Part shown: piece after piece, positions 10,113 through 19,246 of the stretch
Position numbering within the stretch: position 1 is the first letter of the stretch
Layout: each line of letters begins with the position of its first letter
Assembly (NCBI RefSeq): GCF_020177335.1
Contig: NZ_JAIVMG010000001.1
Coordinates: 620,001-684,000 of the forward strand
Direction of reading: 5' to 3'
Source of the DNA: Stappia indica
Lineage (GTDB): Bacteria; Pseudomonadota; Alphaproteobacteria; Rhizobiales; Stappiaceae
Length of the DNA stretch: 64,000 bases
Notes under the pieces: model-generated
The model's database searches: none
Told to the model about the DNA's origin: nothing
The model's input: the letters and a program-made list of their open reading frames with translations, nothing else
Translations under genes and position numbers: made by a program

Positions 10113-10157
10113 CCGGGCGGCCGGGCGGCCGGGCGGCCGGGCGGCCGGGCGGCCGGG
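10113..10157. repeat. Perfect 8-bp tandem repeat (CCGGGCGG, about 5.6 copies)
   Basis: Five perfect units of CCGGGCGG start at 10113, 10121, 10129, 10137 and 10145, followed by a partial unit to 10157. It lies in the divergent region between the GST start at 10062 and the YceI start at 10354. A repeat this regular is prone to slippage, so copy number may vary between isolates. Confidence 0.97.
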
Positions 10158-10353
10158 ACCGCAGCCTGCCTCAGCGTAAGCGCACGCGCAAGAGCACGAA
10201 TGACGCGCAGGGGGCACAGCACTGTTCACCCACCGCGAACAGTGAATTCAAAGCCACGCAGTTGATGCTGCCGCCTCCCGGGGCGATTTGTAGCGGGCGA
10301 GCGCCGGACCGGCGTTTTCAGCCCATCGCACGTTTCACCTGAGGAGATACCCC

Positions 10354-10929
10354 ATGATCCGCACCGCCGCCGCGGCCCTTGCCACCGTTCTCGTCGCCGC
10401 TCCGGCCCTCGCCGAGCCGGTTGCCTATGCTTTCGACAAGTCCCATGCCAACCTGAGCTTTTCCTACAATCACCTCGGTTACTCGACCACCGATGGCCGC
10501 TTCGGCGACTGGACCGGCGATCTGGTCATCGACCTCGACGCCCCGGAAAACTCGAAGATCGCCATGAAGGTCGATGTGGCCACCCTGGACACGTTCTGGG
10601 AAGAGCGCGACAACCACCTGAAGAGCGCCGACTTCTTCGGGGTCGAAACCCATCCGCAGGCCAGCTTCTCCTCCACCGAGGTGCGCAAGACCGGCGACAA
10701 CACGCTGGAAGTGAGCGGCGATATGACCATCAAGGGCGTCACCAAGCCGGTGACCTTTGATGTTACCGTCAACACCGTCGGTGAGCATCCGATGGCCAAG
10801 GTGCCGGCGGTGGGGCTCGACGCGACGGCGGTGGTCAAGCGCTCGGACTATGGCATGACCATGTTCCTGCCCTATGTCGGCGACGAGATCACGATTTCGT
10901 TCAGCGCCGAAGCCTTGCAGGCGAAGTAA
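10354..10929 (+). CDS. YceI family periplasmic lipid-binding-like protein
   Basis: A 191-aa secreted protein with a clear signal peptide (first ~21 residues, cleavage after ALA). The mature part reads as a YceI-like lipocalin barrel: YAFDKSHANLSFSYNHLGYS, KSADFFGVETHPQASF, DMTIKGVTKPVTFDV and RSDYGMTMFLPYVGDEITI. YceI proteins bind isoprenoid or amphipathic molecules in the periplasm. GAGGAG lies upstream of the ATG. It is the first gene of a YceI / cytochrome b561 / YceI set, which suggests that the barrel carries a quinone-like or isoprenoid ligand used with the cytochrome; that link is inference. Confidence 0.93.
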   Translation: MIRTAAAALATVLVAAPALAEPVAYAFDKSHANLSFSYNHLGYSTTDGRFGDWTGDLVIDLDAPENSKIAMKVDVATLDTFWEERDNHLKSADFFGVETHPQASFSSTEVRKTGDNTLEVSGDMTIKGVTKPVTFDVTVNTVGEHPMAKVPAVGLDATAVVKRSDYGMTMFLPYVGDEITISFSAEALQAK

Positions 10930-11027
10930 GCACGAGAACACATCTCGGCGGAGCGGGCGCGGCAGACGGATCGGGGACTTTCCCGCCGTCGCCGCGCTCC
11001 GGTCCGATCCGGGCAAAGGAGAGCTCG

Positions 11028-11627
11028 ATGCAGCTGCGCAACACACAGACCGGCTACGGAACCGTTGCCATCGCGTTTCACTGGACCATGGCCGTTCTCG
11101 TCGCGGGCCTGTTCGTCCTGGGCAAGTACATGTCGGGGCTGGAGCCAACGGACCCGCAGACCTTCGCGCTCTATCAGTGGCACAAGTCCTTCGGCTTCGT
11201 CGTGCTCGCGCTCGCAGGTCTTCGCCTTGTGTGGAAGGCGGTCAATCCGGCGCCGAAGCTGCCGGAAGGAACGCCTGTGCCGCTGCGTCTTGCCGCCGCT
11301 CTTGGCCATGCCGGCCTCTATGCGGTGCTGCTCGCCCTGCCGCTGTCCGGCTGGCTGATGGTCTCCAGTTCGCCCTGGGGCATCCCCACCGTCCTGTTCA
11401 ACACCCTGCCGGTGCCGCATCTGCCGGTTCCCGCGGAGCTCGGCACCCTGGCGCAGGCGGAAGCCACCTTGAAGCAAGTGCATGAGGCGCTCGGCCTGTT
11501 CCTTCTTCTGCTGCTGGTGGTGCATGTCGCCGCCGCGCTCAAGCATCACTTCTACGACCGCGATACCGTGCTGACCCGGATGCTCTCGACCCGGCCGGCC
11601 CGGCAAGACGCCGAGACGGCGGAGTGA
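11028..11627 (+). CDS. Cytochrome b561 family protein (YceJ-like)
   Basis: A 199-aa integral membrane dihaem cytochrome b of the prokaryotic b561 family. The N terminus has TGYGTVAIAFHWTMAVLVAGLF with the first haem-ligand histidine, YQWHKSFGFVVLALAGLRL supplies another, and further histidines occur in ALGHAGLYAVLLALPLSGW and LKQVHEALGLFLLLLLVVHVAAALKHH. Four hydrophobic helices are visible. It sits between two YceI genes, as in the yceJ-yceI pairing of enterics. It probably passes electrons between the quinone pool and a periplasmic partner. The ATG follows AAAGGAGAGCTCG. Confidence 0.92.
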   Translation: MQLRNTQTGYGTVAIAFHWTMAVLVAGLFVLGKYMSGLEPTDPQTFALYQWHKSFGFVVLALAGLRLVWKAVNPAPKLPEGTPVPLRLAAALGHAGLYAVLLALPLSGWLMVSSSPWGIPTVLFNTLPVPHLPVPAELGTLAQAEATLKQVHEALGLFLLLLLVVHVAAALKHHFYDRDTVLTRMLSTRPARQDAETAE

Positions 11628-11664
11628 TCGGCCCCTTGTTCTCAATCTTGTTCCGGAGTTCCCC

Positions 11665-12228
11665 ATGCGCGCCCCTTCGGCCCTGACACGCCTTCTTGTC
11701 GCCGGCACGGCTCTCGTCCTCGCCGCGCTGCCCGCCGCCGCCTCCGACTGGAGCGTCGACCCTGCCGCAAGTTCCCTGAGCTTTACGGCCCAGCAGGGCG
11801 AAAGCCCGGTGGACGGCAGTTTCGCCACCTGGTCGGCAGAGATCCGGCTTGATCCGGCCGATCTTGCCAATGCCGCAATCCGGGCGGAGATCGAAACGGG
11901 TTCGGCCACCACCGGGCAGATGCAGATCGACCAGACCCTGCCGAGTGAAGCCTGGTTCAATGTGGCGGCCTTTCCCAAGGCGGTGTTCGTGTCCGACAGC
12001 ATCACCGCAACGGGCGGCGACAGCTACACCGCCGCAGGACGGTTGACGATCAAGGACCATGAACAGCCGCTGACCCTGCCCTTCACGCTGACCATCGACG
12101 GCGACACCGCGCATGCCACGGCCGAGGTCTCGGTGATGCGCATGCTGTTCGGCATCGGCGCGGACATTCCGGCCGCAACCGTCGCCGATGAGGTCACCAT
12201 CCGGCTCGACATCACCGCGACCCGCTGA
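11665..12228 (+). CDS. YceI family protein, second copy
   Basis: A 187-aa secreted protein, signal peptide ending near PAAAS at about residue 28. The YceI features are [54 protein letters not shown] and a C-terminal [13 protein letters not shown]. It is only distantly like the YceI at 10354 (a full H-to-P shift in the opening D-x-(S/A)-H segment), so this is not a recent duplication. It lies 37 bp after the b561 gene and is very likely co-transcribed with it. Its ligand is unknown. Confidence 0.9.
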   Translation: MRAPSALTRLLVAGTALVLAALPAAASDWSVDPAASSLSFTAQQGESPVDGSFATWSAEIRLDPADLANAAIRAEIETGSATTGQMQIDQTLPSEAWFNVAAFPKAVFVSDSITATGGDSYTAAGRLTIKDHEQPLTLPFTLTIDGDTAHATAEVSVMRMLFGIGADIPAATVADEVTIRLDITATR

Positions 12229-12352
12229 GCGGAGCGCGGGCGGTCAGCCTTGTGCCGGCAAAATCTCCCACCGCTCTCTTGGCGGGCGGTGGCTGGATGG
12301 CGTACAAGGCGGCGACCCCATTCCTCCTTTTTCGAAAAGCCAAGGTCATCCG

Positions 12353-13987
12353 ATGTCCGAGCCACAGACCCCCGACTACCGGCATTCGCCGCTGTTCCCG
12401 CTTGCCAAGGACACCACCCCTTATCGCAAGCTGACGTCCGACCACGTCTCCACCGCCACCTTCAACGGTGAAGAGGTGCTGATGGTCGAGCCGGAGGCAC
12501 TGCGGCTCCTGGCCGAGAAAGCCTTCGCCGACATCAACCATTTCCTGCGTCCGGGGCATCTGGCCCAATTGCGGAAGATCCTCGATGACCCCGAGGCGAC
12601 GGAGAACGACAAGTTCGTCGCCTTCGACCTTCTGAAGAACGCCAATATCGCCGCTCATGGGGTCCTGCCCATGTGCCAGGACACCGGCACCGCCATCATC
12701 ATGGGCAAGAAGGGTCGCCGGATCTGGACCGACGGCAGCGACGAGGCCAAGCTCGGCGAAGGCGCGCGCGACGCCTATTTCAAGAAGAACCTGCGCTACT
12801 CGCAGCTCGCTCCGCTGTCCATGTTCGAGGAGAAGAACACCTCCAACAACATGCCGGCCCAGGTCGACCTCTATGCGGAGGGCGAGGACGAATACAAGTT
12901 CCTGTTCATGGCCAAGGGTGGCGGATCGGCCAACAAGACCTTCCTGTTCCAGGGGACCCCGGCGCTGCTGACGCCGGAGCGGCTGGTGGAGTTCCTGAAG
13001 GAGAAGATCCTCACCCTCGGCACCGCCGCCTGCCCACCCTATCACCTGGCCATCGTCATCGGCGGCACCAGCGCCGAGAGCAACCTGAAGACGGTGAAGC
13101 TCGCCTCCGCCCGCTACCTCGACGGCTTGCCGACCGAAGGCTCCGAGCTGGGCAATGCCTTCCGCGATACGGAGATGGAAGAGCAGATCCACAAGCTGAC
13201 CCAGGCGACCGGTGTCGGCGCCCAGTTCGGCGGCAAGTATTTCTGCCATGACGTGCGGGTGATCCGGCTGCCGCGCCACGGCGCGTCGCTGCCGATCGGC
13301 ATCGGCGTCTCCTGTTCCGCGGACCGTCAGGCCGTCGGCAAGATCACCCGCGAGGGCGTCTTCCTGGAGGAGCTGGAGCGCGAGCCGCACAAGTACATGC
13401 CGGAAGTGGGCGAAGAGAACCTTTCCGATCATGTGGTGCGCATCGACCTGACCCGGCCGATGCCGGAAATCCTCGCCGAGCTGTCGAAGCATCCGATCAA
13501 GACCCGGCTGTCGCTCACCGGTCCGGTGATCGTCGCCCGCGACCTTGCCCATGCCAAGCTGCGAGCCATGCTTGAAGCCGGCGAGCCGCTGCCCGACTAC
13601 TTCAAGAACCATCCGATCTATTACGCCGGCCCGGCGAAGACACCGGAAGGCTATGCCTCCGGTTCCTTCGGCCCGACCACGGCCGGGCGCATGGATGCCT
13701 TCGTCGACCAGTTCCAGGCGGCAGGCGGCTCCATGGTGATGCTGGCCAAGGGCAACCGTTCGGCCCAGGTGCGGCGCGCCTGTCAGGCCCATGGCGGCTT
13801 TTACCTCGGTTCGATCGGCGGCCCGGCCGCACGCCTTGCCCAGGACTGTATCAAGAAGGTCGAAGTGGTCGAGTTCGAGGAACTCGGCATGGAAGCCATT
13901 TGGCGCATCGAGGTCGAAGACTTCCCGGCCTTCATCGTCATTGACGACAAGGGCAATGATTTCTTCAAGGAATTGAACCTCGGATGA
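12353..13987 (+). CDS. fumA: Fumarate hydratase class I (iron-sulfur fumarase)
   Basis: A 544-aa oxygen-sensitive class I fumarase that interconverts fumarate and malate in the TCA cycle. N-terminal alpha-type and C-terminal beta-type domains are fused as in enteric FumA/FumB. The three probable 4Fe-4S cysteines are in [17 protein letters not shown] and GVSCSADR. The C-terminal domain has [37 protein letters not shown] and KGNRS. The start at 12353 (MSEPQTPDY) is preferred to the longer open frame, which begins inside the preceding YceI gene. A GC-rich hairpin follows the stop. Single-gene neighbourhood; no operon partner is visible. Confidence 0.95.
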   Translation: MSEPQTPDYRHSPLFPLAKDTTPYRKLTSDHVSTATFNGEEVLMVEPEALRLLAEKAFADINHFLRPGHLAQLRKILDDPEATENDKFVAFDLLKNANIAAHGVLPMCQDTGTAIIMGKKGRRIWTDGSDEAKLGEGARDAYFKKNLRYSQLAPLSMFEEKNTSNNMPAQVDLYAEGEDEYKFLFMAKGGGSANKTFLFQGTPALLTPERLVEFLKEKILTLGTAACPPYHLAIVIGGTSAESNLKTVKLASARYLDGLPTEGSELGNAFRDTEMEEQIHKLTQATGVGAQFGGKYFCHDVRVIRLPRHGASLPIGIGVSCSADRQAVGKITREGVFLEELEREPHKYMPEVGEENLSDHVVRIDLTRPMPEILAELSKHPIKTRLSLTGPVIVARDLAHAKLRAMLEAGEPLPDYFKNHPIYYAGPAKTPEGYASGSFGPTTAGRMDAFVDQFQAAGGSMVMLAKGNRSAQVRRACQAHGGFYLGSIGGPAARLAQDCIKKVEVVEFEELGMEAIWRIEVEDFPAFIVIDDKGNDFFKELNLG

Positions 13988-13993
13988 TCTGCG

Positions 13994-14016
13994 GAGGCGG
14001 CGCCTGGCGCCGCCTC
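13994..14016 (+). terminator. GC-rich hairpin after fumarase
   Basis: GAGGCGGCG pairs with CGCCGCCTC around a 5-base loop seven bases after the fumarase stop. There is no T-run, so it may act as a weak terminator or as a 3' stabilising hairpin. Confidence 0.55.
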
Positions 14017-14205
14017 ACCTCGCCATCTGACAAGACCTCACGCGGATGTGATTCCCGTCACTGCCCACAGGGCGGGCTACACTATGTTTGCGCATGGTCT
14101 TTCCCGGGCGCCATTAACAGGATCGCAAGGGATATACGGACCATATAAACCCACAATTTCCCTGCCGCTGGGGGCAGTGTCAAATCGACCGGATGGGGAT
14201 AAAAA

Positions 14206-14796
14206 ATGCGTATCTTCCGTTTCACAGCCATCGCCATAACCGCCGCACTCGTGGCAACGCCCGCCTTGTCGGCGCGTGTCTTCGACCCGGCCACCCGCCA
14301 GTGGGTCGAGTACAACGCCTACGGCATCACGAGCGGCAAATCGCCGATCCCGCGCGAGCGGGTCAGCTACAAGGGGCCATACGCCCCCGGCACCATCATC
14401 GTCGATACCGGCGAGCGCCGCCTCTATCACGTCCTGCCTGGCGGCAAGGCGATGAAGTACGGCATCGGCGTCGGCCGCGAGGGTTTCCAGTGGGCCGGCA
14501 CACACCGCGTCACCCGCAAGGCTGAATGGCCGGGCTGGACGCCGCCGCCGCAGATGCGTGCCCGCGCCCGCGCCAAGGGACAGAAGCTGCCGGCCCATAT
14601 GAAAGGCGGGCCAAACAATCCGCTCGGCGCCCGTGCCATGTACATCGGCTCCACGCTCTACCGCATTCACGGCTCGAACGAGCCCTGGACCATCGGCACC
14701 GCAGTCTCCTCCGGCTGCATCCGCATGGCCAATGACGATGTGGTCCACCTCTACGACAACGTGGATCTCGGTGCGAAGGTCGTGGTCCGGCGCTGA
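14206..14796 (+). CDS. L,D-transpeptidase (YkuD domain), secreted
   Basis: A 196-aa periplasmic L,D-transpeptidase. A signal peptide covers residues 1-22. The YkuD catalytic domain starts at GTIIVDTGERRLYHVLPGG and contains the active-site His155 (YRIHGSNEP) and Cys171 (SSGCIRM). The family makes 3-3 peptidoglycan crosslinks or attaches proteins to peptidoglycan. It shares the same architecture with the protein encoded at 15807-16457 on the other strand. The gene is followed by an intrinsic terminator at 14841-14866. Confidence 0.95.
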   Translation: MRIFRFTAIAITAALVATPALSARVFDPATRQWVEYNAYGITSGKSPIPRERVSYKGPYAPGTIIVDTGERRLYHVLPGGKAMKYGIGVGREGFQWAGTHRVTRKAEWPGWTPPPQMRARARAKGQKLPAHMKGGPNNPLGARAMYIGSTLYRIHGSNEPWTIGTAVSSGCIRMANDDVVHLYDNVDLGAKVVVRR

Positions 14797-14840
14797 GCCG
14801 CTTGGGTTCACGAGGCTTTCGTGAGAGTCCCATGCAAGAA

Positions 14841-14866
14841 AGGCCGTGCGCTAGCCCGGCCTTTTT
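14841..14866 (+). terminator. Intrinsic terminator after L,D-transpeptidase
   Basis: AGGCCG and CGGCCT form a stem around a 10-base loop, followed directly by a run of T. It lies 45 bp past the stop of the L,D-transpeptidase. Confidence 0.8.
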
Positions 14867-14890
14867 CGTGAGGATCAAGCCCCTGAGGGG

Positions 14891-15018
14891 CGTCCTCCCG
14901 GGCAAGCGCCAACATAACCGGGATCAGGGAGGCACCATCTACTGGCTCCGATCGATCAGAAATGGATGTTCTTGGCTCTCCGATCCCGGGTCGCGCAAAA
15001 GCTTGCCCGGGAGGACGC
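14891..15018 (+). repeat. Dispersed ~125-bp intergenic element, copy 1
   Basis: The unit begins CGTCCTCCCGGGCAAGC and ends with its exact inverse GCTTGCCCGGGAGGACG, so the ends can pair. Internally it reads CCGGGATC, then a GGCAC box, then TGGCTCTCCGATCCCGGG. The same order of blocks is found in copies 2, 3 and 4 (15091, 47891, 48064). Copies 1 and 2 fill most of the 506-bp gap between the L,D-transpeptidase and the cytochrome; no gene is seen in that gap. Confidence 0.8.
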
Positions 15019-15090
15019 AGGAGCTACCTTTGCCCCGAACGACGCCACTTCATGGGCAACGGCGGCGTTCCTCCCGCCCCCCACACTCCG

Positions 15091-15213
15091 CGTCCTCCCG
15101 GACGCAGCGAAGCGAAGATCCGGGACCTGGGAGCCACGACCTCTCGGCTCCAGCCTCTTAAAAACACTTGCCCTTCTGCCCACGGGGGCCCGGGTCGGGA
15201 GCCGGGATGACGC
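15091..15213 (+). repeat. Dispersed ~125-bp intergenic element, copy 2
   Basis: It starts CGTCCTCCCGGACGCAGCG, continues with ATCCGGGA, CTCTCGGCTCCAGCC and AAAAACAC, and ends GAGCCGGGATGACGC. It is in the same orientation as copy 1 (start-to-start distance 200 bp) and is closest in its middle part to copy 3 at 47891. Confidence 0.8.
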
Positions 15214-15302
15214 AGAGAGGGAGCCTTGCCCTTTTCTCGCCTTTCGCACGAGCGTACCCTTGGTCAGGTGACGTCCCTGAACGAAGGACGGGAAGACCAA
15301 CG

Positions 15303-15764
15303 ATGCGACAGGGCAAACGACCACGAACCTCGCAGCTCTACCTCACCTTCCGACGCCGCGCGCTTGCGAGCGGTTCGGGCCGTCTTGCCAGCGGCCTCGC
15401 CCTTCTCGCCGCGCTCGCCCTGACCGGCACCACGGCAATCGCCGAAGAAAGCGCGCTGGCGCGGCGCGGCGAGGAACTGTCACAGCAACACTGCGCCCGC
15501 TGCCATGTGATCAGCCCGGACAACCGGATGGGCGGCATTGCCTCGACCCCATCCTTCATGATCCTGATCAAGGCGCTGGACGACTGGCACGACCGGTTCC
15601 AGACCTTTCATGCGCGCCGGCCTCATCCGGCGCATGTACGCTTCGTCGGCGATGCCGCCCGCGCGCCGGATCACCCGGCCACCATCACCGAGGTCATTCT
15701 CGTTCATGACGATATCGCTGCAATCGTCGCCTATGCGGAACAGCTGGCGCGACAGATCAAGTGA
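15303..15764 (+). CDS. Small monohaem c-type cytochrome
   Basis: A 153-aa exported protein with one haem c motif CARCH (Cys64, Cys67, His68). A hydrophobic stretch at about 28-47 ending in TTAIAEE is the likely signal peptide or membrane anchor; the basic N terminus is long. After the haem motif come PDNRMGGIASTPSFMILIKAL and a C-terminal helix DDIAAIVAYAEQLARQIK typical of cytochrome c family ends. The candidate sixth ligand is one of the methionines at PSFM or NRMGG. The start at 15303 is chosen over an upstream frame that runs into the repeat. The electron partner is unknown; it stands alone between the repeats and a convergent L,D-transpeptidase. Confidence 0.85.
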   Translation: MRQGKRPRTSQLYLTFRRRALASGSGRLASGLALLAALALTGTTAIAEESALARRGEELSQQHCARCHVISPDNRMGGIASTPSFMILIKALDDWHDRFQTFHARRPHPAHVRFVGDAARAPDHPATITEVILVHDDIAAIVAYAEQLARQIK

Positions 15765-15806
15765 CCGAAAGGGGCCGAGCCACTTTTTCGCTGCTCTGGA
15801 AACGGG

Positions 15807-16457
15807 TCAGCTCAACACCACCACCTTCGCCCCCACATTGACGCGGTTGTAGAGATCGATGATGTCCTGCTGCCACATGCGGATGCAGCCGCTGGAGGCG
15901 TTGGTGCCAATGCTGCGCGGCTGATTGGTGCCGTGAATCCGGTAGAGCGTATCGACGTTGCCCTGCCAGAGGTAAAGGCCGCGGGCGCCGATGGGGTTTC
16001 GCGGGCCGCCGTCCTGACCATTGCGGTATTTCTCCAGCTTCGGATCGCGGGCGATCATCTCATCGGGCGGGAACCACTTGGGCCATTCGCGCTTGAAGCG
16101 GATGGTCGCATCGCCCGACCAGGCAAAGCCGGCCCGGCCAACGCCGATGCCATAGCGGATCGCCTGGCCGCCCGGCTGGACCAGATAGAGAAACTTCGAC
16201 CTCGGATCGACGATGATCGTGCCAGGTTCCTCAGCCGAGTAGTAGCGCACCGTCTGACGCAGATACTGCGGGTCGAACTCCTGATAGGGAATGGCCGGCA
16301 GGTTGAAGCCGCCATCGCGCACCGGCGCGTAGGCCGAGGCGTAATTAGGCGTCGCGCTGGCATAGGAGCCGAGCCCCGCAACCCGCACCCGGCTTGACTG
16401 GCTCTGACAGGCTGCAAGCAGCAGCGGCAGTCCAAGCAGCAGCGAGCGGCGGCTCAT
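15807..16457 (-). CDS. L,D-transpeptidase (YkuD domain), probable lipoprotein
   Basis: A 216-aa L,D-transpeptidase. With the start at 16457 (AGGA upstream), the N terminus MSRRSLLLGLPLLLAAC places a lipobox cysteine at residue 17, so the protein is probably lipid-anchored. The YkuD part has GTIIVDPRSKFLYLVQPGG, YRIHGTNQPRSIG (catalytic His) and ASSGCIRM (catalytic Cys). It is close to the family member at 14206 (GTIIVD, YGIGVGR.GF.W and PNPIGARG-type segments in the same order). The frame can be extended 14 codons upstream, but that would bury the lipobox. Confidence 0.92.
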   Translation of the reverse strand: MSRRSLLLGLPLLLAACQSQSSRVRVAGLGSYASATPNYASAYAPVRDGGFNLPAIPYQEFDPQYLRQTVRYYSAEEPGTIIVDPRSKFLYLVQPGGQAIRYGIGVGRAGFAWSGDATIRFKREWPKWFPPDEMIARDPKLEKYRNGQDGGPRNPIGARGLYLWQGNVDTLYRIHGTNQPRSIGTNASSGCIRMWQQDIIDLYNRVNVGAKVVVLS

Positions 16458-16617
16458 CTGTCCTGTCTTCGTGGCGCGGCGACTGGTTCCAAGATGCACG
16501 GCGATGATCTCCGTCGATTCCCTTGCGGATCTATGAAGATACTATGCCCGTGATTCCCGCACCGGTCACAGCCAAAATCTCGCCCCCCGCCGCACCGCGT
16601 GCGGCGGATGCTTGCGG

Positions 16618-16989
16618 TCAAACCGCCGGATCGCGGCTCATGCCCTTTTCTTCCAGCTCGGCAAGATAGCCGCCCCACAGGCTTTCGCGCTCATGGGCAA
16701 GCTTCTGGAAGTAGTCCCAGGAGAAGATCCCGGTGTTGTGCAGATCATCGAAATGCAGCCGCACAGCATAATTGCCGACCGGTTCGATCTGGATGATCGT
16801 CACATTGCGCTTGCCCGGCACGGTCTTGCGCTGAGCGGCGGAATGCCCCTGCACCTCGGCGGAGGGCGAGCAAACCCGCAGGTACTCCGCCGCATAGGCG
16901 TGGCTCTCGCCATTGTCGAAGACCACCGTCAATGTGCGGCGGTCCTTGCTAAGGCGCAGCTCGGTCGGCCAGGGCTTGCTCTCGGGCAT
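16618..16989 (-). CDS. DUF971 (gamma-butyrobetaine hydroxylase-like N-terminal domain) protein
   Basis: A 123-aa cytosolic protein consisting of one DUF971/GBBH-like N-terminal domain. Typical features are WPTELRLSKDRRTLTVVFDNGE, AEYLRVCSPSAEVQGH and NYAVRLHFDDLHNTGIFSWDYF. Such domains are found alone next to Fe-S or molybdenum cofactor genes and at the N terminus of carnitine-synthesis dioxygenases. The ATG at 16989 has AAGGA at good spacing; a TTG two codons upstream is less likely. It is divergent from moaA, and some Mrp-type proteins carry the same domain, so a role in Fe-S or cofactor metabolism is plausible but unproven. Confidence 0.88.
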   Translation of the reverse strand: MPESKPWPTELRLSKDRRTLTVVFDNGESHAYAAEYLRVCSPSAEVQGHSAAQRKTVPGKRNVTIIQIEPVGNYAVRLHFDDLHNTGIFSWDYFQKLAHERESLWGGYLAELEEKGMSRDPAV

Positions 16990-17240
16990 GGTCAAATTCC
17001 TTTAGGTGAGGACGGCCGTGCCCGATGACAGGCACCGTCCGGAAAATCGTGATGTGCTCGCACGATAGGCATCGCCAGAGAGCGGGCAAGGCCTTTGTCG
17101 CGATTTCACCGGCGACCGGTCGCCGCGCCTCCCTGTTCGCATGAGCGCGGCGATTGACGCGCATGCGGATTACGCTACCTTGCCTAGAAAGAGAAAACAC
17201 GCTGGCGGCGCTGCCATGCCGGGCGAGACGAGGAAACAGA

Positions 17241-18242
17241 ATGTCCCAGCCGATGATCGACCCTTTCGGCCGTACCGTCAGCTACTTGCGTGTCTCGGTG
17301 ACGGACAGGTGCGATTTCCGCTGTGTCTATTGCATGGCCGAGGACATGACCTTCCTGCCCAAGCGCGATGTTCTCACGCTTGAAGAGCTGGACCGGCTGT
17401 GCACCGCCTTCATCGACAAGGGCGTGCGCAAGCTGCGGTTGACCGGCGGCGAACCGCTGGTGCGCAAGAACATCATGGGGCTGATCCGCTCGCTGTCGCG
17501 GCATCTGGACAGTGGCCGGCTGGAAGAACTGACGCTGACCACCAACGGCTCGCAGCTCGCCCGCTTCGCGCCCGAGCTTTACGACTGCGGCCTGCGCCGG
17601 ATCAACGTCTCGCTCGACACGCTGGACAAGCAGAAGTTCCATGCCATCACCCGCTGGGGCGATCTTGGCAAGGTGATGGACGGCATTCAGGCGGCCACCG
17701 ATGCCGGCCTGAAGATCAAGATCAACATGGTTGCGCTGAAGGGCGTCAACGAGCATGAGATCCTGCCCATGCTGACCTGGTGTCATGAACATGGCTACGA
17801 TCTGACGCTGATCGAAACCATGCCGCTGGGCGAGATCAACGAGGACCGTACCGATCAATATCTGCCGTTGTCCCAGGTACGGGCGCAACTTGCCGAAACG
17901 CTGACGCTTGACGACATTCCCTACAAGACCGGCGGCCCGGCCCGCTATGTGTCGGTCCGCGAGACCGGCGGACGCCTCGGCTTCATCACGCCGATGACCC
18001 ATAATTTCTGCGAAAGCTGCAACCGGGTGCGGGTGACCTGCACCGGCATGCTCTACATGTGCCTCGGCCAGGACGACAGCGCGGACCTGCGCGCCGCCTT
18101 GCGGGCCTCCGAAAGCGACGACTTGCTGGCTCAGGCGATTGACGAGGCCATCGGCCGCAAGCCCAAGGGGCATGATTTCGTCATCGACCGCAAGACCCGC
18201 CAGCCCGCCGTTTCCCGTCACATGAGCATGACCGGGGGCTGA
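17241..18242 (+). CDS. moaA: GTP 3',8-cyclase MoaA
   Basis: A 333-aa radical SAM enzyme that starts molybdenum cofactor synthesis by cyclising GTP. The N-terminal SAM cluster is Cys24-x3-Cys28-x2-Cys31 (CDFRCVYC). TGGEPL is the SAM-binding GGE motif. The C-terminal cluster is [11 protein letters not shown] with a further Cys in YMCLGQ. The protein ends in the conserved Gly-Gly tail needed for activity. GAGGAAACAG upstream supports the start. It serves the Mo-dependent formate dehydrogenase encoded downstream, with mobA, mobB and moeA at 39-42 kb; moaC, moaD, moaE and mogA are not in the window. Confidence 0.96.
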   Translation: MSQPMIDPFGRTVSYLRVSVTDRCDFRCVYCMAEDMTFLPKRDVLTLEELDRLCTAFIDKGVRKLRLTGGEPLVRKNIMGLIRSLSRHLDSGRLEELTLTTNGSQLARFAPELYDCGLRRINVSLDTLDKQKFHAITRWGDLGKVMDGIQAATDAGLKIKINMVALKGVNEHEILPMLTWCHEHGYDLTLIETMPLGEINEDRTDQYLPLSQVRAQLAETLTLDDIPYKTGGPARYVSVRETGGRLGFITPMTHNFCESCNRVRVTCTGMLYMCLGQDDSADLRAALRASESDDLLAQAIDEAIGRKPKGHDFVIDRKTRQPAVSRHMSMTGG

Positions 18243-18244
18243 TA

Positions 18245-18577
18245 ATGCCCGGCGGCACGGGTCGGTTCACGCGCCGTTCCGGCCTCGATGGTGTCGCTGC
18301 GCGCCTGGCTGCGCTGCTTGTCGCCCTTGCCGCTGGCGCCGCGATTGTCTGGGTGGGAAAGATCGGCTTTGCCGGCATGCCGCTGACGCCCTTCGCCGAA
18401 GCCCCCGGCGCGGCGGATACCGCCCCGTCGGCCTCCCCCGAACTGGCCGCCTGCCTTACCGAACGGCTTGGCGCGGTGGAGCAGATGCGCCGCGACGGCG
18501 TGGTCAGCGACGGGCAATACGACACCTTCCGCGCCCGGGCGATCAGCTACTGCCAGACGCAATTTCCGCCGCAATAG
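18245..18577 (+). CDS. Small membrane protein, function unknown
   Basis: A 110-aa protein starting 3 bases after the moaA stop and so probably co-transcribed. One transmembrane helix lies at about 17-42 (ARLAALLVALAAGAAIVWVG). The C-terminal 45 residues hold two cysteines (AACLTERL and SYCQTQF) and a helix LGAVEQMRRDGVVSDGQYDTFRARA, likely periplasmic. No family was recognised. The two cysteines 50 residues apart could form a disulfide. Confidence 0.7.
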   Translation: MPGGTGRFTRRSGLDGVAARLAALLVALAAGAAIVWVGKIGFAGMPLTPFAEAPGAADTAPSASPELAACLTERLGAVEQMRRDGVVSDGQYDTFRARAISYCQTQFPPQ

Positions 18578-18601
18578 CCGCGCGATCTTTCAACGGTTTT
18601 C

Positions 18602-19246
18602 TCAGGTGAAGGTCATGCGCCGGCGCGGCCGCTTCGCCGGACGTTCGACCGGTTGGGCGCGCGGCGCCTCCGCTGCGGGGATGGGCGCTTCGGGCTCCGC
18701 CACGGCTTGGGCCAGCTTCTCGTCCGGTTCATCGGCCGGCGCCCCTTCCTGCGCGGCAACCGCCTCCGCCGGTTGAGGCGCGGCATCCGGGGCGTCGCTT
18801 GCGGCCGCCTTGCGGGCGGCGTCCAGCTCCTCACCCTTGCGCCGATACCCCTTGCCCACCTCCCAGGCGGTCTTCAGGCCTTCGCCGAGGGATTTCACAT
18901 CGCGGAAATCCCCGTCGTAATCGTTCAGCCCGTCGACACAGGCAAGCACGGGATTGGACCGCCACAGCCGGCGCAACGCGGCATTCTTCAAGGAGGCCGG
19001 CACCCCCTTCTTGAGGAAGACCGAATAGTCGGAGTCAAAGGTCAGCGTTTCCAGATCGACAGCCTCCGCCGCCGCCCGGTTTTCCGCTTCAAGCCGCGCC
19101 TCTTCCGCGTCAGCCGGCACAGTCTCGTCGGCATCATCCGGTTCCAGCGCCGCAGCCTCTTCCGGTCGTTCGGCGTCCTCCGCCCGCGCCGCCTGCTTGC
19201 GCCGGGACCAGCGGGTCAGGAATCCAGAGGTATCCTCGCCGCTCAT
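18602..19246 (-). CDS. DUF3306 family protein, formate dehydrogenase-associated
   Basis: A 214-aa soluble protein with the DUF3306 signature: FLTRWSRRKQAAR at the N terminus, an acidic linker, then YSVFLKKGVPASLKNAALRRLWRSNPVLACVDGLNDYDGDF. The C-terminal half is alanine- and proline-rich low-complexity sequence ending in a basic cluster (PAKRPRRR). DUF3306 genes occur with FDH clusters in alpha- and betaproteobacteria. Its ATG overlaps the stop of the DUF3305 gene by 4 bp, so the two are translationally coupled. The molecular function is unknown. Confidence 0.9.
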   Translation of the reverse strand: MSGEDTSGFLTRWSRRKQAARAEDAERPEEAAALEPDDADETVPADAEEARLEAENRAAAEAVDLETLTFDSDYSVFLKKGVPASLKNAALRRLWRSNPVLACVDGLNDYDGDFRDVKSLGEGLKTAWEVGKGYRRKGEELDAARKAAASDAPDAAPQPAEAVAAQEGAPADEPDEKLAQAVAEPEAPIPAAEAPRAQPVERPAKRPRRRMTFT

